The notes: a model not told the origin generated them from the sequence alone. A stretch of 32,686 nt of DNA from Oppiella nova (GCA_905397405.1 CAJPVJ010000199.1:1-32686); one strand, 5' to 3'. Counted from the first letter of the stretch, positions 10,901-24,160 are shown. Translations and numbers: made by a program.

Positions 10901-13900
10901 CAAAAAGGAGTCAACTTCTCGTCAAAAACACGAATCGCTAGTAAAACAGTTGGAAAACAGCAAAACCGAGATTTTGTCGGTTCTGTCAAATATGAACCTC
11001 TCGTGGATTGTGTTAAATCTGTTGAAATATTTGAGTCCAACGATGATTAAGTCATGCCTACGAAACTCATCAATCGGTAGTTCTATAAGAGCCAGAGAGG
11101 CGCTCAAAGAACTCCATTTCTGTGATAAGTCGATCGAATCGAGCGATCAGCTAATGGTGCCGACACTGGGCTCACAGGAGGGCGCCTTCGAGAACGTGCG
11201 GATGACGTTCACCGGAGAACAGGGCCAACAGATTCGTCAACTCATTCAACAGCAAGTGATACGTCGAGTGGCGATGTGTGCGTTGGCCTCACATCACGGC
11301 AAACGCCAGCACTTGGCTGTGAGCCACGAAAAGGGCAAAATAACATTACTTCAATTGGCGACACTTCTCAAACAGGCCGACTCCTCCAAGAAGAAGTTGA
11401 CGCTCACACGACTGGCCTCCGCGCCCCTTCCGTTCACCGCCATCTCAATCGTCGGCAATCCCTGCAATGAAGACTATTTGTCCGTCTGTGGGCTCAAAGA
11501 CTGTCATGTGTTGACGTTCTCCCAGTTGGGCGTCGTTAGCGGACACCTTGTGCTGCACCTACAGCTCGAGTCCGGCAATTATGTGATTAAATCGGTTTGG
11601 CTTCCGGGCAGTCAAACAGAGTTGGCTGTCGTGACGGCCGACTTCGTCAAGATCTTCAATTTGGGTCACGACGTACTGTCCCCTCAATACTTCTTTCTGT
11701 TGCCGTCCGGGAAGATACGCGACATTACGTTCGTGTTGTCCGAAGACGGACAGCGACACGTGCTCATCATCTCCTCCGCCGGACATATCTATTGTCAAGT
11801 GATGTCTGAGGAGAGCAGCGCCCAAAACGGCCAGTTCTACGTCACCTCCATTCTGGACATCAGACACGACGAGATTATCGATTCCAACGGCAATATCAAC
11901 GGCGGCGGCATTTCTATCTACTATTCGCATACATTTCAGTTGCTATTCTTCAGCTACAGTCAGGGAAAGAACTATTGCGCTCCTCTGCCATCTGTCACCC
12001 AAGAGGTCACTAATCTGTTTCCTATCGAAATCATATCCACGTCTAACGGAAGCGCGTCCTCTAATGGCTCGTCGAGTAAGTCGTCGTCCTCTTCGATGCA
12101 GTCGTTGTGTCAGTGGACTGAAGTGAGCGGACATCCGGGCCTAATACTGGCCACGTCTCTCAATTCCAACAATCCTATCATTTTGATGGTTAAACCCAAT
12201 AGTATTGTCATACAAGAGATCAAATTGAACGGTAAATCAAAGATCACAGATATGGTAGCCATGAGACACTCGACACAAAACGGAGACATGAGAACCACTT
12301 TAATACTTCTGTGCGAAGACGGCTCTCTACGCATATATATGGCCAGTCAGGAAGCGACCAACTATTGGCTGAGACCTACTCTACATTCTGTCAAATCTCT
12401 GCCATCCGTGGCCACCAAAGCCCGCCGATCGAAGAAGTCGTCAAAAGTGTTGAGAAATAATTCATCGACGGGTTGTTCGCCGCAATTTGCGGTCGATTTC
12501 TTCGAGCACTGCAACACTATAACTGATGTCGAGTTCGGCGGACAGGATGTGCTTCAGATCTATAACACGCATCAGGTTAAGAACCGTCTCAACAGCACCG
12601 GGATGTACATCGCGTCCACCAAACCCAACGGCTTCTCAATTGAAATCTACAATAACGACGCGACAAACGTGATGGTCGGCGTACGGGTGATGCTCGCCTA
12701 TCAGGACGTGGCCCGAGCGCCCACTTCTATCGACATCTTCGGCCGATCTATTCCGGTGGCCGTCACTCGAAACCGATGGTATGACATACCGTTCACTCGC
12801 GAGGAATCGTTGACAGCGGACAAGAAGATGACGATAACATTCACTGCGAGCGGCGATCCCAACGGTATAACAATTGTCGACTCAATCAAAGTTTACGGAA
12901 AAACCAAAGAGGCGTTTGTTTGGCCCGAAGACAACGAGGAGTACCAGCAAATGGGAGCGGCGGCCGCGTCAGCCTCACAGCCCACCACTTCTATATCTGT
13001 GGTTGAGTTTGATTCGCAACAATCGGCGCAACACTTGTCATCGTTGGACCGATTGCTCACCTGTTCGCTGGATGTGCTCGACGGCTGCTTTCATTTGTCG
13101 ACCATTCCCTCAGATCCTAAGGACAGACAAATGCAAAGAGAAAATGCTTTAGAGATCGCCACACAGTTCCTGACGCTTCCCTATAATGATTGCGTCGAAT
13201 CTAATGTCAAATCTCTTTTGGCGACTCTTCACTCGAGTCGGGCCGCCTTTAACAGCCATAGAGACCAAGCGATTGTCAATTATGTCATCAAAAGTATTGA
13301 TAATTCCGTGAAAAACGATGAGCTCGACGGCGAATCGTTCTTCAGATGGATTTCGATGATTAAACAAATAGCAGTCGAAAGGCCGCAGAATTTGATTAAA
13401 TACAACGAATCGCTGACTATTGATGATAACAGCGAAGCTGTCGGCGGCAACAGTATTGAGATGACAACATTTGGTCACGAAAATCAGTTCAGATCGTCGT
13501 CATCGATGGATACCTCGCGCTCAGACTATTCAGACAATTACGAAGACATGGCCAACAGAGCCGATGCGATGTCATCGAGAATATCGTTCTGTCAATACAT
13601 AAGTGATGTGTTTTGGAAACTGTATTCAATGCGTCCGAAGAATGCTCTCATATCAACCATAGCTAAGGGAGGTTTGATACACATCGAGGAGACGGTGCAG
13701 GCGTTGGTTGAGATAATTCACTCATTCGCTTTGGCCGACTCCGAGAACAACATTCAAATGGTTTGTAAACTGTATTTAAAGTTACTTCTCAGCGAAGAGA
13801 CGACAATTAGCTTTTGCGCCAAACAATCGCTTATACGAGTGCTTCGGCCGCGAACCCGAAAACGTCGCGTTTATATCCCATCCCCACCCCATTGCGAGAC

Positions 13901-16900
13901 ACCTCACGAGCACCATAAGGGCGGCTCGTCATCGTCGCAGTCCGACCGCCCGTTGGGTCCCATCTCAGCGCAGGGCAGTCTCGAGGTGTTTGTTCACGAC
14001 AACCCCATTGAACGCAATGAACCGGTCGACCAACACTTTGAAGTGATTGAAGCATTGGATGTGCCCAACGATAACGATAATCCACAGGAATTACTGATTG
14101 GCGCCAACGCAGGCTTTCCCCATATGTTCAATCCTGATGTCGATCCGGACGACGACGCGATGGTAGAGCTGGCCATCGCACTCAGCCTTCAGGACCAGCA
14201 ACAAGACGTTCCGCCACCGGTCGCACCCAATGTTGCCGTTCGCAGGTCTGGAACGCAACGGTCGGCCAGTTTGGAAGATCGCGGACACTATTCAGACACG
14301 ACGGCATCGGCGGCCGCCAGTGATGACGAGGGATCCACTGCTGCCACCGATGGCTCGACTCTGAGGACATCGCCCGCCAATGAAATACTTCAAGGAAACG
14401 AAGCGGGAAGTGAGTCCGGAGGAAGTGTTGTCGAGTCTATTATAGGCGAACAGAACGTAAGCGGCCGTAGTTCTGCTTACGGCGAAGAGTTAGGTCCACC
14501 GCCCGTCAGAGTGCAGCCTATGATCAGCTTCGAGTCCACTCTCGAGCCCGACATCACTAATAACCAAAGACTACATAACTTGAGAATCGCTTTACTCGAG
14601 AGAATGATTGTCTCTTTGCCTGAAATACGTGACGTCGGAGGCCTGCGATCCATACCATTCATGCAGGTATTGGTCATTGGATTCCCTATTGTTTCAAATA
14701 AATAGTAAAATTCTTATGTTTTTGTGATTTTTAGGTGATATTAATGCTTACATCAGATCTGGACGGTGAAGGCGATGCGGACAAAACCGTTCTCAACTCA
14801 TTGCTGACCACACTTTTGGCACAATTATCACAGAATTCTGATGACATTTCTGTTATGATTCAACGAAATCCGACAAACGAAGTGAAGCTCATTATAATGC
14901 GTTTGCTAAGTATTCTGATGTCTCGCGTGCGCTCCGGGAGCTCATCCAAAGTGCCCTCTTCTGCGTCAGACCTGTTGGAGACGTCTTCGGCCTTCTGCTC
15001 GACAGTTACGGCGACGACACTAATGCAGTCAAATATCCTCGACTTTTGTCTTCAAATTCTTATTCAATTGCTTTCCTATTGGAAAACTTACTCAAGCGAT
15101 GATTCCGGAGCATCGGTTCCAGTGGGCACCACAAGCACTACACCACTGAAGTCACACCTATTGACACCACCGCCAGAGATGTCTCCGTTCTTTTTGCGCC
15201 AATACGTGAGAGGACACGCCGACGATGTCTTCGAGTCGTATCCACAACTCGTGACAGAAATGATACTTCGAATGCCGTATCAAATCAAGAAGATTGCCAA
15301 CGCTTTGCCCAACAGCCCGACCACCGCACAGTTCGCCCCGTGTTGGACGGACTACCTGTGCCAGTATATGATGATTAATCTGACGCCGTATATCCGGAAA
15401 CAAGTGCGCAAACTATTGTCATACATCTGTGGCTCGAAGGAAAGGTATCGACAAATTCGTGATTTACACGCTTTGGAGTCACATATGGGAGAAATCAAGA
15501 AATTGTGCCGAAATGGAGGCTTCGTTGAGCACTCGCATCAAAACGGATTGATTAACCTCTCGTACGACGCGCTCATATCACTGATAGAGCACCTGAAGGC
15601 GTGCTCAGAGATCGCCACAAACCGTACCATCAATTGGCAAAAGCTATGCCAAAAGGACTCGACTTTATTACCGTTTCTCATTCAAGTGAGCTTTCTATTG
15701 GACGAAGGGGTCTCCTCTATTGTCCTACACTTACTTCAGTGCGCTCTCTGTGCCAAGTCGTCCACCTCGTCCTCGGGTATGCCATTAAATATCACACATT
15801 TCCTTGAGATTGAGTTTTCTATATATTTTGTTGTAAATTTATAGCCACAAGCAGTAGTCGTCCCGATGATGACATAGATGAGCCCATAAGCACTCATTTA
15901 GTGCAGCAAATGCTCAAATATGTGGACAACAATCTATTGTCTCAATTCATTCAATGCTTTCTACTGGAATCCAACTCCAGTTCCCACCGATGGGCCGCAC
16001 ACTCTCTCATCTATAATATGTACAAAAGCTTCTCCGCTCACCAACAGGAGACCCTTTTGGACATTCTATGGGCCCTATGGCCTAAACTGCCCTCATATGG
16101 CAAAAAGGCCGCACAGTTTGTCGACCTTTTGGGTTACTTTACGCTCAAAATTAATTATACCGACGAAAAAGAGCGCGAGTTCTCCGAGAAAGCGCTGACT
16201 GTTTTGCGACAACAAAACCAACACCTATTCCGTCACCCAAACAGTAATCTCTATAATTCTCTGCAATCATTGGTCGAGTTTGACGGCTATTATCTGGAGA
16301 GCGAGCCGTGTCTGGTCTGCAATAATCCTGAAGTGAATTATCTGAATATGAAATTGTCGTCAATCAAAGTGGACTCGAGATTCACTACAACCACACATAT
16401 CGTGAAACTTATCGGTTCGCACACCATATCCAAGATTACGCTCAGAATTTCGGACATCAAACGATCCAAAATGGTTTGCATTCATAAGAATTTAAGTAAT
16501 TTTTTTTTATTGATTCACTTCTTCGTTGATATTTAGGTTAAGACTCTAAACATCTTTTACAACAACCGAGCCGTGCATTCAGTGGTGGAGCTTAAGAACA
16601 AGACAGCCCTTTGGCATCGCGCTAGACGTTATCAGTTGTCGGCCGGACAGACGGAGTTGAAGATTGAGTTTCCGTTGCCGATAGTGGCCTGTAATCTAAT
16701 GATCGAATACTCGGAGTTTTATGAGAACATCCAGGCGTCGAGCGAAACACTTCAGTGCCCGCGATGTTCGGCTACTGTTCCCGCAAATCCCGGCGTCTGT
16801 ACTAATTGTGGCGAAAATGTGTTTCAGTGTCACAAATGCCGAGCTATTAATTACGATGAGAAGGATCCCTTCCTCTGCAATTCGTGCGGATTCTGCAAAT

Positions 16901-19900
16901 ACGCAAAGTTTGACTACACTCTGACCGCCAAACCTACCTGTGCTGTGGACCCCATTGAGAACGAAGAGGACCGTAAAAAGACGGTTCAGAGCATTAACTC
17001 GTTGTTAGAAAAGGCCGATCGGGTCTACAAGAGCTTAATCGCAAACAAGCCGTCGTTAGAGCTGCTGCTGTTGCGCATCCAAGAGCACGGAATGATGGAT
17101 AAGTACGACACCGACGCTATGCTTATGTTGGCGCCAAATGCCGGTGCTGGACCCGCCGGCGCCTCTAGCCTTCATGTGAATCGATCCATACAACAGGTGG
17201 CCCTCAAGTACTGTCAGGACTGCAAGTCCTCGTTCGACGAGTTGTCGAAAATCATTCAAAAAGTGTTGGCCTCTCGTAAAGAGTTAGTCGATTACGACAA
17301 CAAACAGAAGGACAAGACGGCGACGCCCTCTAACGTTACGCCAAGACTCGCGTCCAGACGCGACTCCAAAGTGTTGACCACATCGATGGCCTCGTCATCG
17401 GGCCGTTGCTTCGGGTGCGCGTCGGCCACAGTCGAGCACTGCATCACTCTCTTGAAGGTAATACTGATTAGGATAATACTGATGAAAATTATTGAAAACT
17501 AAAACGTTGTGTAAATTGTTAGGCACTGGCTATCGCTCCCAAATACCGGTCACTCCTGTGCTCATACGGACTGCTCCGGGAATTAGTTGATTACAACCTC
17601 AGAATCGGTTCAATGAATGTTCGCCACGAAGTGCGGCAACTGTTGTGTTCATTGAGTCGCGACAACTATAGGGCGACGGCAGACCTAAACAATCTGCTTA
17701 TGGATAAGATATCCGTGGCGTTGAAGTCGAGATCCGGCGCCTCCATTGACTTGTCCTCATCGGTGAGACATGAGATCGCATTACTCGCCTGTTCTATGGA
17801 AAAGGAGGACTCGTGTTGGGAACTCCGACTCAGGTGTGTTATGCAATTATTCCTAATGGGTCTGCAAATCGATTCGCCGGCAGTACTCGACTCCATAACA
17901 CTTCCATGTCTTCGGTTACTTCAATCGCTTATAAAACCCGAGCCGACGATCAGTAAGAAAAACAAAGACAAAACAATTGAACAGTTGGCTACTGTCAAGA
18001 CCAACGGGTTTCAAGTGAATGTCGATTTGAATAAATGGTTGGCCGGAGATCAGAGGCATTCGTTCAGAAGTTGGAAACAGAGGTCCGCGAAGAGGTCGCC
18101 GACGCCTCAGCTCTCCAATGATATTCCAAACGAACCGAAATCTCGAACTGAGATCCGAATGCAGTATTTGTCCGAAAAGTATGGAATGCGTTGGAAAGAG
18201 AAGGCGCTGAAGAGTGACAAACTGGTGGCCGGTCTGGTGAGGGCGAGTTGGCTTCGGGCCATACTATTCAACGGTGCGTCGCGTTCGGTGCGACTGATGG
18301 CCTGTTCCCTAATCGAGGCTCTCTTCCAAATTCCTTCGCGCAAACGAGAGATAATTGATTTGTTGACCTCATATCTGGATGACTTGGGTCGGGCCGGAGA
18401 GTTCGCCAACGAGTTCTTCACTTTCTATCACACAATCATCCAAACAGAGCACTGGAAGTACTACTTAGCTCTTCACGGACTGCTCCAGCATTTGGGTCTT
18501 CTCATCACCAAAGAGATCGATAATCTGAACCAATTGGAAGAGATGACACTCAACTCAGACCTCTCGCAGGGCTGTGCTCTGAAAATGTTGGTCGAGTTAT
18601 TGCAGTCACTGATAGACGTGTCCACTATTCGGCGTCAATACAAGTCACGAATGGTTGCCTTCGTTCTGAACGGATACTTAGCGCTGAGAAAACTTGTCGT
18701 TCAGAGGACTAAAGTGATCGATGAAACACAGGAATCACTGTTGGAATTGCTCGAAGAGATGACATCTGGAACCGAGTCGGAAACGGCTGCCTTTATGTCT
18801 GTCTGTGTGGATGCGGTCAACAAATGCCAATTGCATGACATGATTACTCCGGTGTTTATATTCGAAAGGCTTTGCTCTATAATATATCCCGAAGAGAACG
18901 ACTCCATCGAGTTCTTCATCACTCTGGAGAAGGATCCCCAACAGGACGACTTCCTACAGGTATGTTCAGTCACTCGACTAAGTGTCCCCTCTCCTCGTCG
19001 ATGCCATAAAAACTAATGCCTTTTATAAAATAGGGCCGAATGTTAGGAAACCCTTACAGTTCTAACGACACGGGAATGGGTCCACTAATGCGAGACATCA
19101 AGAATAAGATCTGTCAGGACTGCGAGTTAGTGGCGCTCCTCGAAGACGACTCCGGACTCGAGCTTTTGGTCAATAATAAGATCATTAGTTTGGATCTCTC
19201 TGTCAAAGAGGTTTACCGTAAGATCTGGCAAAACGACAATAATATCGATTCAGACGCCATGAAAATTGTTTACCGAATTCGCGGCCTTATGGGCGACGCG
19301 ACCGAAGAATTCATCGAAACGCTCGACACTAAAGATAATAAAGAAGTGAATGACGAGGAACTGTACAAAATGGCGAACATTATGTCGCAGTGCGATGGCC
19401 TCCAAGTGATGCTCCAGAGGCTCAAAGTGATCGAAGATCTCTCGCCTCGAAGTCGTCTATTAATGCAGGTTTTGCTCAAATTGTTCGGTCACTGCATTCG
19501 TGTTAAGAACAATCGACAGGCGCTGATCGACCCCTCGCTCAACACCATTGGAGTTATGCTGAATCTGTTGAAACTGATCATAACATCCGACGCGACAGAA
19601 CTCATATCACAGCCCTCGGCGCCGGGATTTCCCTCCTCTTTGGAACAGTTGATGCATATCATGGAAACCATTTTAGTGGAGGCCTCGCAACTCAGTGCAC
19701 AGGAGTTTGATCTGTTCTGCGAGACCACGTGTGGCACCAGTGATAACATCAAACTGTTGGCCGAATCCGCGTCCTCTCCTCACATCAGAGGTATAGTTGG
19801 GTTTTGTTTTGTATTTCACGTCTTATTCTCAAATGATTTGCTATTATTTCAGGCAATGTCTCCATAACGACACAATTGACTCGTTTAATACCGTTCCTAA

Positions 19901-22137
19901 CGCTGGGAAATGCCGATAAGATGTCCACCCTATTGGCGCACTTCAAGCCTTACCTGATATTCGAGAAATTCGATTTCGAACACACGGTGGACACCGACCA
20001 CCAGTTGGAACTGTTTTGTATGATGTCTTCGGGCATCGAACGCAACGCAAACGGCGCTCGACTTAAGGAAGTGATAATAGAGGACGGAATCGTTGCCTCC
20101 GCTCTCGAATACCTCGTACTCCACGCGCCGACTATGAAGTCATCGCTTTTGGCCACTTCGGAAGAATGGAAAGAATTCACGTCAAGACCTGCTCTCAAAT
20201 ACGTTCTCCGAATATTGACCGGTATTTGCATTGATGTTTGCATTGAAGCACCGGTAGCTTCAATGTTTGAAATGATTTATCGTTGAAATTGATTTCTCGT
20301 ATTCAGGGTTAAGTCACGGCCACGAAAACACACAACTCTTGGTGTCCAAAGACAGTATACCGATAATCCACGGCTTAGAACAGGTGTCGTCCGACGCACA
20401 CGTGGGCTCATTGGCCGAGAATCTGATGGAAGCCATCAAAGAGCACCCGTCCGTCGAAGCGAAGATAGAAGAGGTTCGCCTCAAGACTAGGGATGAGAAG
20501 AAACGGTTGGCGATGGCTGTCCGGGAGAGACAATTGGGTGCACTGGGGATGCGGACCAATGACAAGGGACAGGTGACCGCTAAGGCGTCGCTTCTGAAAC
20601 AAGTGGAGGATTTGGGCGAAGAGAGTGGACTCATATGTAGTATATGTCGCGAGGGATACAAATTCCAAGCAAACAAAGTGCTCGGAATCTATACATACAC
20701 TAAACGATGCAATTTAGAGGACTTTGAGCTCAAACAGCGAAAGACTTTGGGTTTGTCTCCAGATTTGTCTTATAAATAGTGTTTAAGACTTTGGGTTTGT
20801 CTCCAGATTTGTGTTATTAATAGTGTTTAAGACTTTGGGTTTGTCTCCAGATTTGTCTTATAAATAGTGTTTTATATACAGAAATAGCTCACAGAATATG
20901 AATAACTATTGATTTACTTATAGGATACACAACTGTCACGCATTTCAATGTGGTTCACGTGGACTGCCATATGGCGGCCGTACGTCACGCCAGAGGTCGT
21001 GATGAGTGGGAGTCAGCGGCCCTTCAGAATGCCAACACCCGGTGCAACGGCTTATTGCCACTGTGGGGCCCACAGGTCCAGGAGTCGGCGTTTGCCTCAG
21101 CACTGGCCCGACATAACAACTATTTGCAGGAATGCACGGGTCATCGGGAAGTGTCGTCCACTTCATACCTGTCCACTATACACGACCTAAAGCTCTTAAT
21201 CCAAAGATTTGCTTCTGAAAAGTCGTTTAGCGACGACTCGGGCGGAGGCGGACCCCAGTCTAACCTACATATGATTCCGTATATGATTCATATGGCGCTG
21301 TATGTGATCAATACGACCCGATCTGCTGTGAGAGAGGCCAAGAAGATCAACAGTTTTCTCGAAATGCAAACCAATAAATGGATAGAAAATTGTTATGAAG
21401 TAATTGACACTATTTTACTCATTTGTGTTGTGATCGCATTTTTATCGCTAATTTTATTATTGATTTTTAATATGAGTTTAAAAATAACTTTTAATTGATT
21501 TGTTTGATTTAACACGAATTGTTTTATTGATATTTTCAATTAATCTTTATTACTATCTATTGAATATTTTTATGCAAACGATTTGTATTAATATTTTATT
21601 GCTTTAATTATAGGCTGAGAGTCCGTATTATTGGTGTACAATGTCTTTAGTGATATTTGCGCCCAAAGTTTGGCACAAGAATCGCCTGAAATTTCTGCAA
21701 AGACTGTTACTGTGCGCTCACACCCGACACCTGTCACCCCACGGAACCAATACACTGACCGATCCTTCTGTGCAGGACTTCAGTGCTTACAAAACAGCGC
21801 TTATATTCTTTGCGTTCATTAACTCTATGTATAACACGATGTTTAAGGTTTGTTTGCAGTACTTGTTGTCATTTGTCACGACTTTAATGCAATGTTTATT
21901 ATACAGAATGTGAAGGGCGGCGATGAGTGGGGTCTGGACTGGCCGTTAGCACTGGCAGAGTATATACGAAACAATGATCAGTCGCTCCTGGAGTGCGGAC
22001 ACAAATTGTTGCATTTCTATGACGAGGACCTCATTCCCTGCCAATCGTTTGCCGAGTTCTGTGACGTGTCTGACCTTCTCAGCGATATTCCCGATGCGAA
22101 CGGCTTTCTGGAGAATGCGCTCAAAATTGCCGTTTAA
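4953..22137 (+). CDS. UBR4: E3 ubiquitin ligase UBR4 (p600; pushover/poe; BIG)
   Basis: UBR4 is a giant N-degron E3 ligase that works with KCMF1 and calmodulin in protein quality control and silencing of stress signalling. Coding exons: 4953-5068, 5171-5268, 5332-5435, 5515-5865, 5925-7445, 7504-8068, 8130-9243, 9308-10195, 10265-10803, 10882-14666, 14735-15776, 15845-16473, 16537-17457, 17523-18959, 19034-19790, 19853-20221, 20307-20750, 20924-21399, 21614-21847, 21907-22137. All phases agree, total 15,621 nt, 5206 residues (human 5183). A TAA lies in frame two codons before the ATG, supporting this start, although the N-terminus is somewhat shorter than human. Domains: UBR box (residues from about 1656), beta-propeller (about 1855-2255), jelly-roll-like module (about 2300-2445, RLNSTGMY), UIM-like [11 protein letters not shown] (about 2855), Cys-rich module (about 3655-3710), and C-terminal hemiRING region starting at [10 protein letters not shown] (about 4856). 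Alignment with human UBR4 recalled from memory holds from the first exons to the end. No break seen; it looks functional. Confidence 0.97.
10475..10683 (+). other. UBR4: UBR-box zinc finger coding segment of UBR4
   Basis: Exon 9 encodes the N-degron-binding UBR box, starting at CNKLCTFT near residue 1656, the same position as in human UBR4. The zinc ligands are visible: [17 protein letters not shown] and [10 protein letters not shown]. All expected Cys and His residues are present, so type-1 N-degron recognition is plausible. An acidic linker ([20 protein letters not shown]) precedes it, as in the vertebrate protein. Confidence 0.93.
20636..21070 (+). other. UBR4: hemiRING / C-terminal catalytic region of UBR4, split by intron 17
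   Basis: The region begins with [20 protein letters not shown] at the end of exon 17 and continues in exon 18 with [19 protein letters not shown] and the strongly conserved [18 protein letters not shown]. In human UBR4 this C-terminal module (hemiRING plus its zinc-finger partner) recruits the E2 enzyme. The visible Cys/His residues match the family. The intron lies between the first Cys pair and the HxDCH motif, so correct splicing of intron 17 is needed for an active enzyme. Domain limits are approximate. Confidence 0.75.
20743..20874 (+). repeat. Three 44-bp tandem repeats spanning a UBR4 exon-intron boundary
   Basis: Units start at 20743, 20787 and 20831 and differ by only a few bases. 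Each begins with the last 8 bases of exon 17 (GACTTTGG) followed by the donor GTTTGT, so the splice donor is present three times. The first donor (exon end 20750) gives the conserved join K-T-L-G-Y-T-T-V. The second and third would read through an in-frame TAG and truncate the protein before the second half of the hemiRING. The repeat makes intron 17 longer (173 bp) than most introns of the gene. Confidence 0.9.
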
Positions 22138-22350
22138 TTGTGTTTATTATGAAAACTTTTGGACTTTACTATTATCTGTTGTTTTCAATTCTGTTACCGT
22201 ATATTACAGTATATTTAGAATTTAAATATTCAAGCATTGTTTTTGAAAATAATTACTAGTTATTTAGCTTTTAATAGAAATTGTAATCAATTTTCTACTA
22301 TTTATCCCAATATTCTGTAATTCATATCATAACTAATCTAATAATAAAAT
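22138..22350 (+). terminator. UBR4 3' UTR with candidate polyadenylation signal
   Basis: An AATAAA lies at 22343-22348, about 206 bases after the UBR4 stop, in AT-rich sequence. It is a plausible poly(A) signal, but AATAAA is common by chance here. From 22229 onward this region is also part of the inverted repeat arm. Confidence 0.4.
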
Positions 22351-24160
22351 GGTTTGTTGTCAGTTTGACTCTAATTAAGCATTCATTCATTTGGTGTCTA
22401 TTTGATATTTGTTTCATTGTTTATTTATTTATGGAATATTCCTATGTTAGCATTTCATTAATAATACCGAGGACAAATTAATTATTTATTCAAACATTGG
22501 GCTCCTATTTGAAATTCACTTCGCAAATGGATTTCTTTTTTCGCATAAAAACATATTTATATTACTTTTGATAGAAAACGGCACAAATTTATTGATTATT
22601 AGTGTTTCAGATAATATTTAAAAATATTCTAATTTACAGTTGAATATAACGAAAATGCTTACATTGCGTGTATTCGCTGCTCACAACGAATTTATTTCTT
22701 ATATTGCTTTTATATACAGTTATTATTATTGCAATTATTTAGATTAGAGAATAGAAAGTCATATACAGGTATTAAGTCAAATATATATGGTTTTTGTATT
22801 CTTGCAAACACTTCAAGAATATTAATATACTGTATATACTGTAATACTGTATCATATATCTGTATTTATTGAACACAAACTCCTGTATTAATACACAATA
22901 AAACTTTATTTGCTTATTGTGTAATTTGTTCAATTTGTGAACAATATATTTTTCAGTGAACTTGAAATTAGGGTATATATGAACGCCATCCACAAAACTG
23001 GAGACTTCTGAGTGAGTAATCATTATCTGACCGCAAGAATTACTATTTAACTTAATTTTGACATTTCATTTATTTTGTTTTGTTTTTGTGTTTGTGTTGA
23101 AAATGATTATATTTTTTATAAGCTTTCGCAGAATTTTTATTTTTCATAGCAAATACTATCATTTATAATAGATTTTATTTTCTGGTCCAACTGTATGTTA
23201 TAGGTTTATTGCTCAATTGTTTGACTTAATTATACCAGGGAACTATTGTTTACGTTCAATATAAGAGTTCGACATAATATCAATTTAAGTTTATTTTAAA
23301 TTTTTGTAAATATTATTTAATAACCCAGTATTGCATTTGGAATTAGGGTATTATTTTTAAGAATTTATTAAATATAGTTAAACTTTATTTTGTTACTTTT
23401 ATTAAAGTAAATTAAAGTATGTTTTATTTTTTTAAATTTTTATTAACTTATTTTTTATCAATTAGAATACTACAAATAAATACTAATGAATACTATCATA
23501 ATTATCAATAGGTCCTATTATTAATTAGCTATTATTAACAATTGTCATTCACTTACTTATTACATAAAATTCACTGACAAATCAATAATTCACAAGTAGT
23601 CTAACAGTTAGACTCAAACACATCAGTTATTATAGCTTTTACATCGTTATTATTCACAATACAAAGTACTGCTATTCAGTATAATATAGTAGTTTTCAAA
23701 ACTGATGACTCAAATTATGAATTTGTTTTATATGAAAGTCTTAATCAATTGATTGTTATATTCCTAAAAGAGATCGAAAGTCACACATCAGGCGAAGGGT
23801 TAAAAGTTTTTCTGCCGGTGCTTTTCGGTCCAATTCTGTACATCCCGTAGGCGTCAGTGAATTTGAAACACCAGAAACTGATTCAAAGCCCGAGACACCA
23901 CCCAAACCCAGTCCTGAACCCAACACCGACACCGACTCCAAATCGGAACCGTTTTTCTTCACCGAAACCTCTGGCGAACCAAACTTTGTCTTAAAAATGG
24001 GAAATAAAAGCAATAAAGTGTCCGAAGAAGGCGATCGCAATAAAGAGGATAAGAGTCTGTACTTATCCAGTGATAAAGTGCTGGATATTATCGGATATTT
24101 TAACTATTCCTCAATTATTTCTCACGGAATGGACGACTATTTACACGTGAGTTTGAATTT
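22229..24160 (+). repeat. Left arm of large inverted repeat (UBR4 3' flank to GR exon 1)
   Basis: This 1.93-kb stretch is repeated as its reverse complement at 30385-32686. Sampled segments differ by roughly 2-5 percent plus small indels. It carries AT-rich spacer, the upstream region of the gustatory receptor and its first exon including the donor GTGAGT, and homology stops 14 bases into the intron. Homology may extend left of 22229, since the other arm runs off the window there. Between 22350 and 23740 I see no supported gene. Confidence 0.93.

Noticed and set aside
13831-14370. Several minus-strand open frames inside UBR4 exon 10, rich in Arg and Ser
   Set aside because: They overlap a strongly conserved UBR4 coding stretch and arise from its codon usage.
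23756-24040. Minus-strand open frame of 94 codons antisense to GR exon 1
   Set aside because: The plus strand carries the continuous GR-linked frame; the antisense frame is a shadow with Ser/Gly/Val-rich composition mirroring it.
22229-24160. Arms as long terminal repeats or a virus-like element
   Set aside because: The arms are inverted, not direct, contain a host GR exon, and no capsid, polymerase or integrase reading is seen anywhere in the window.
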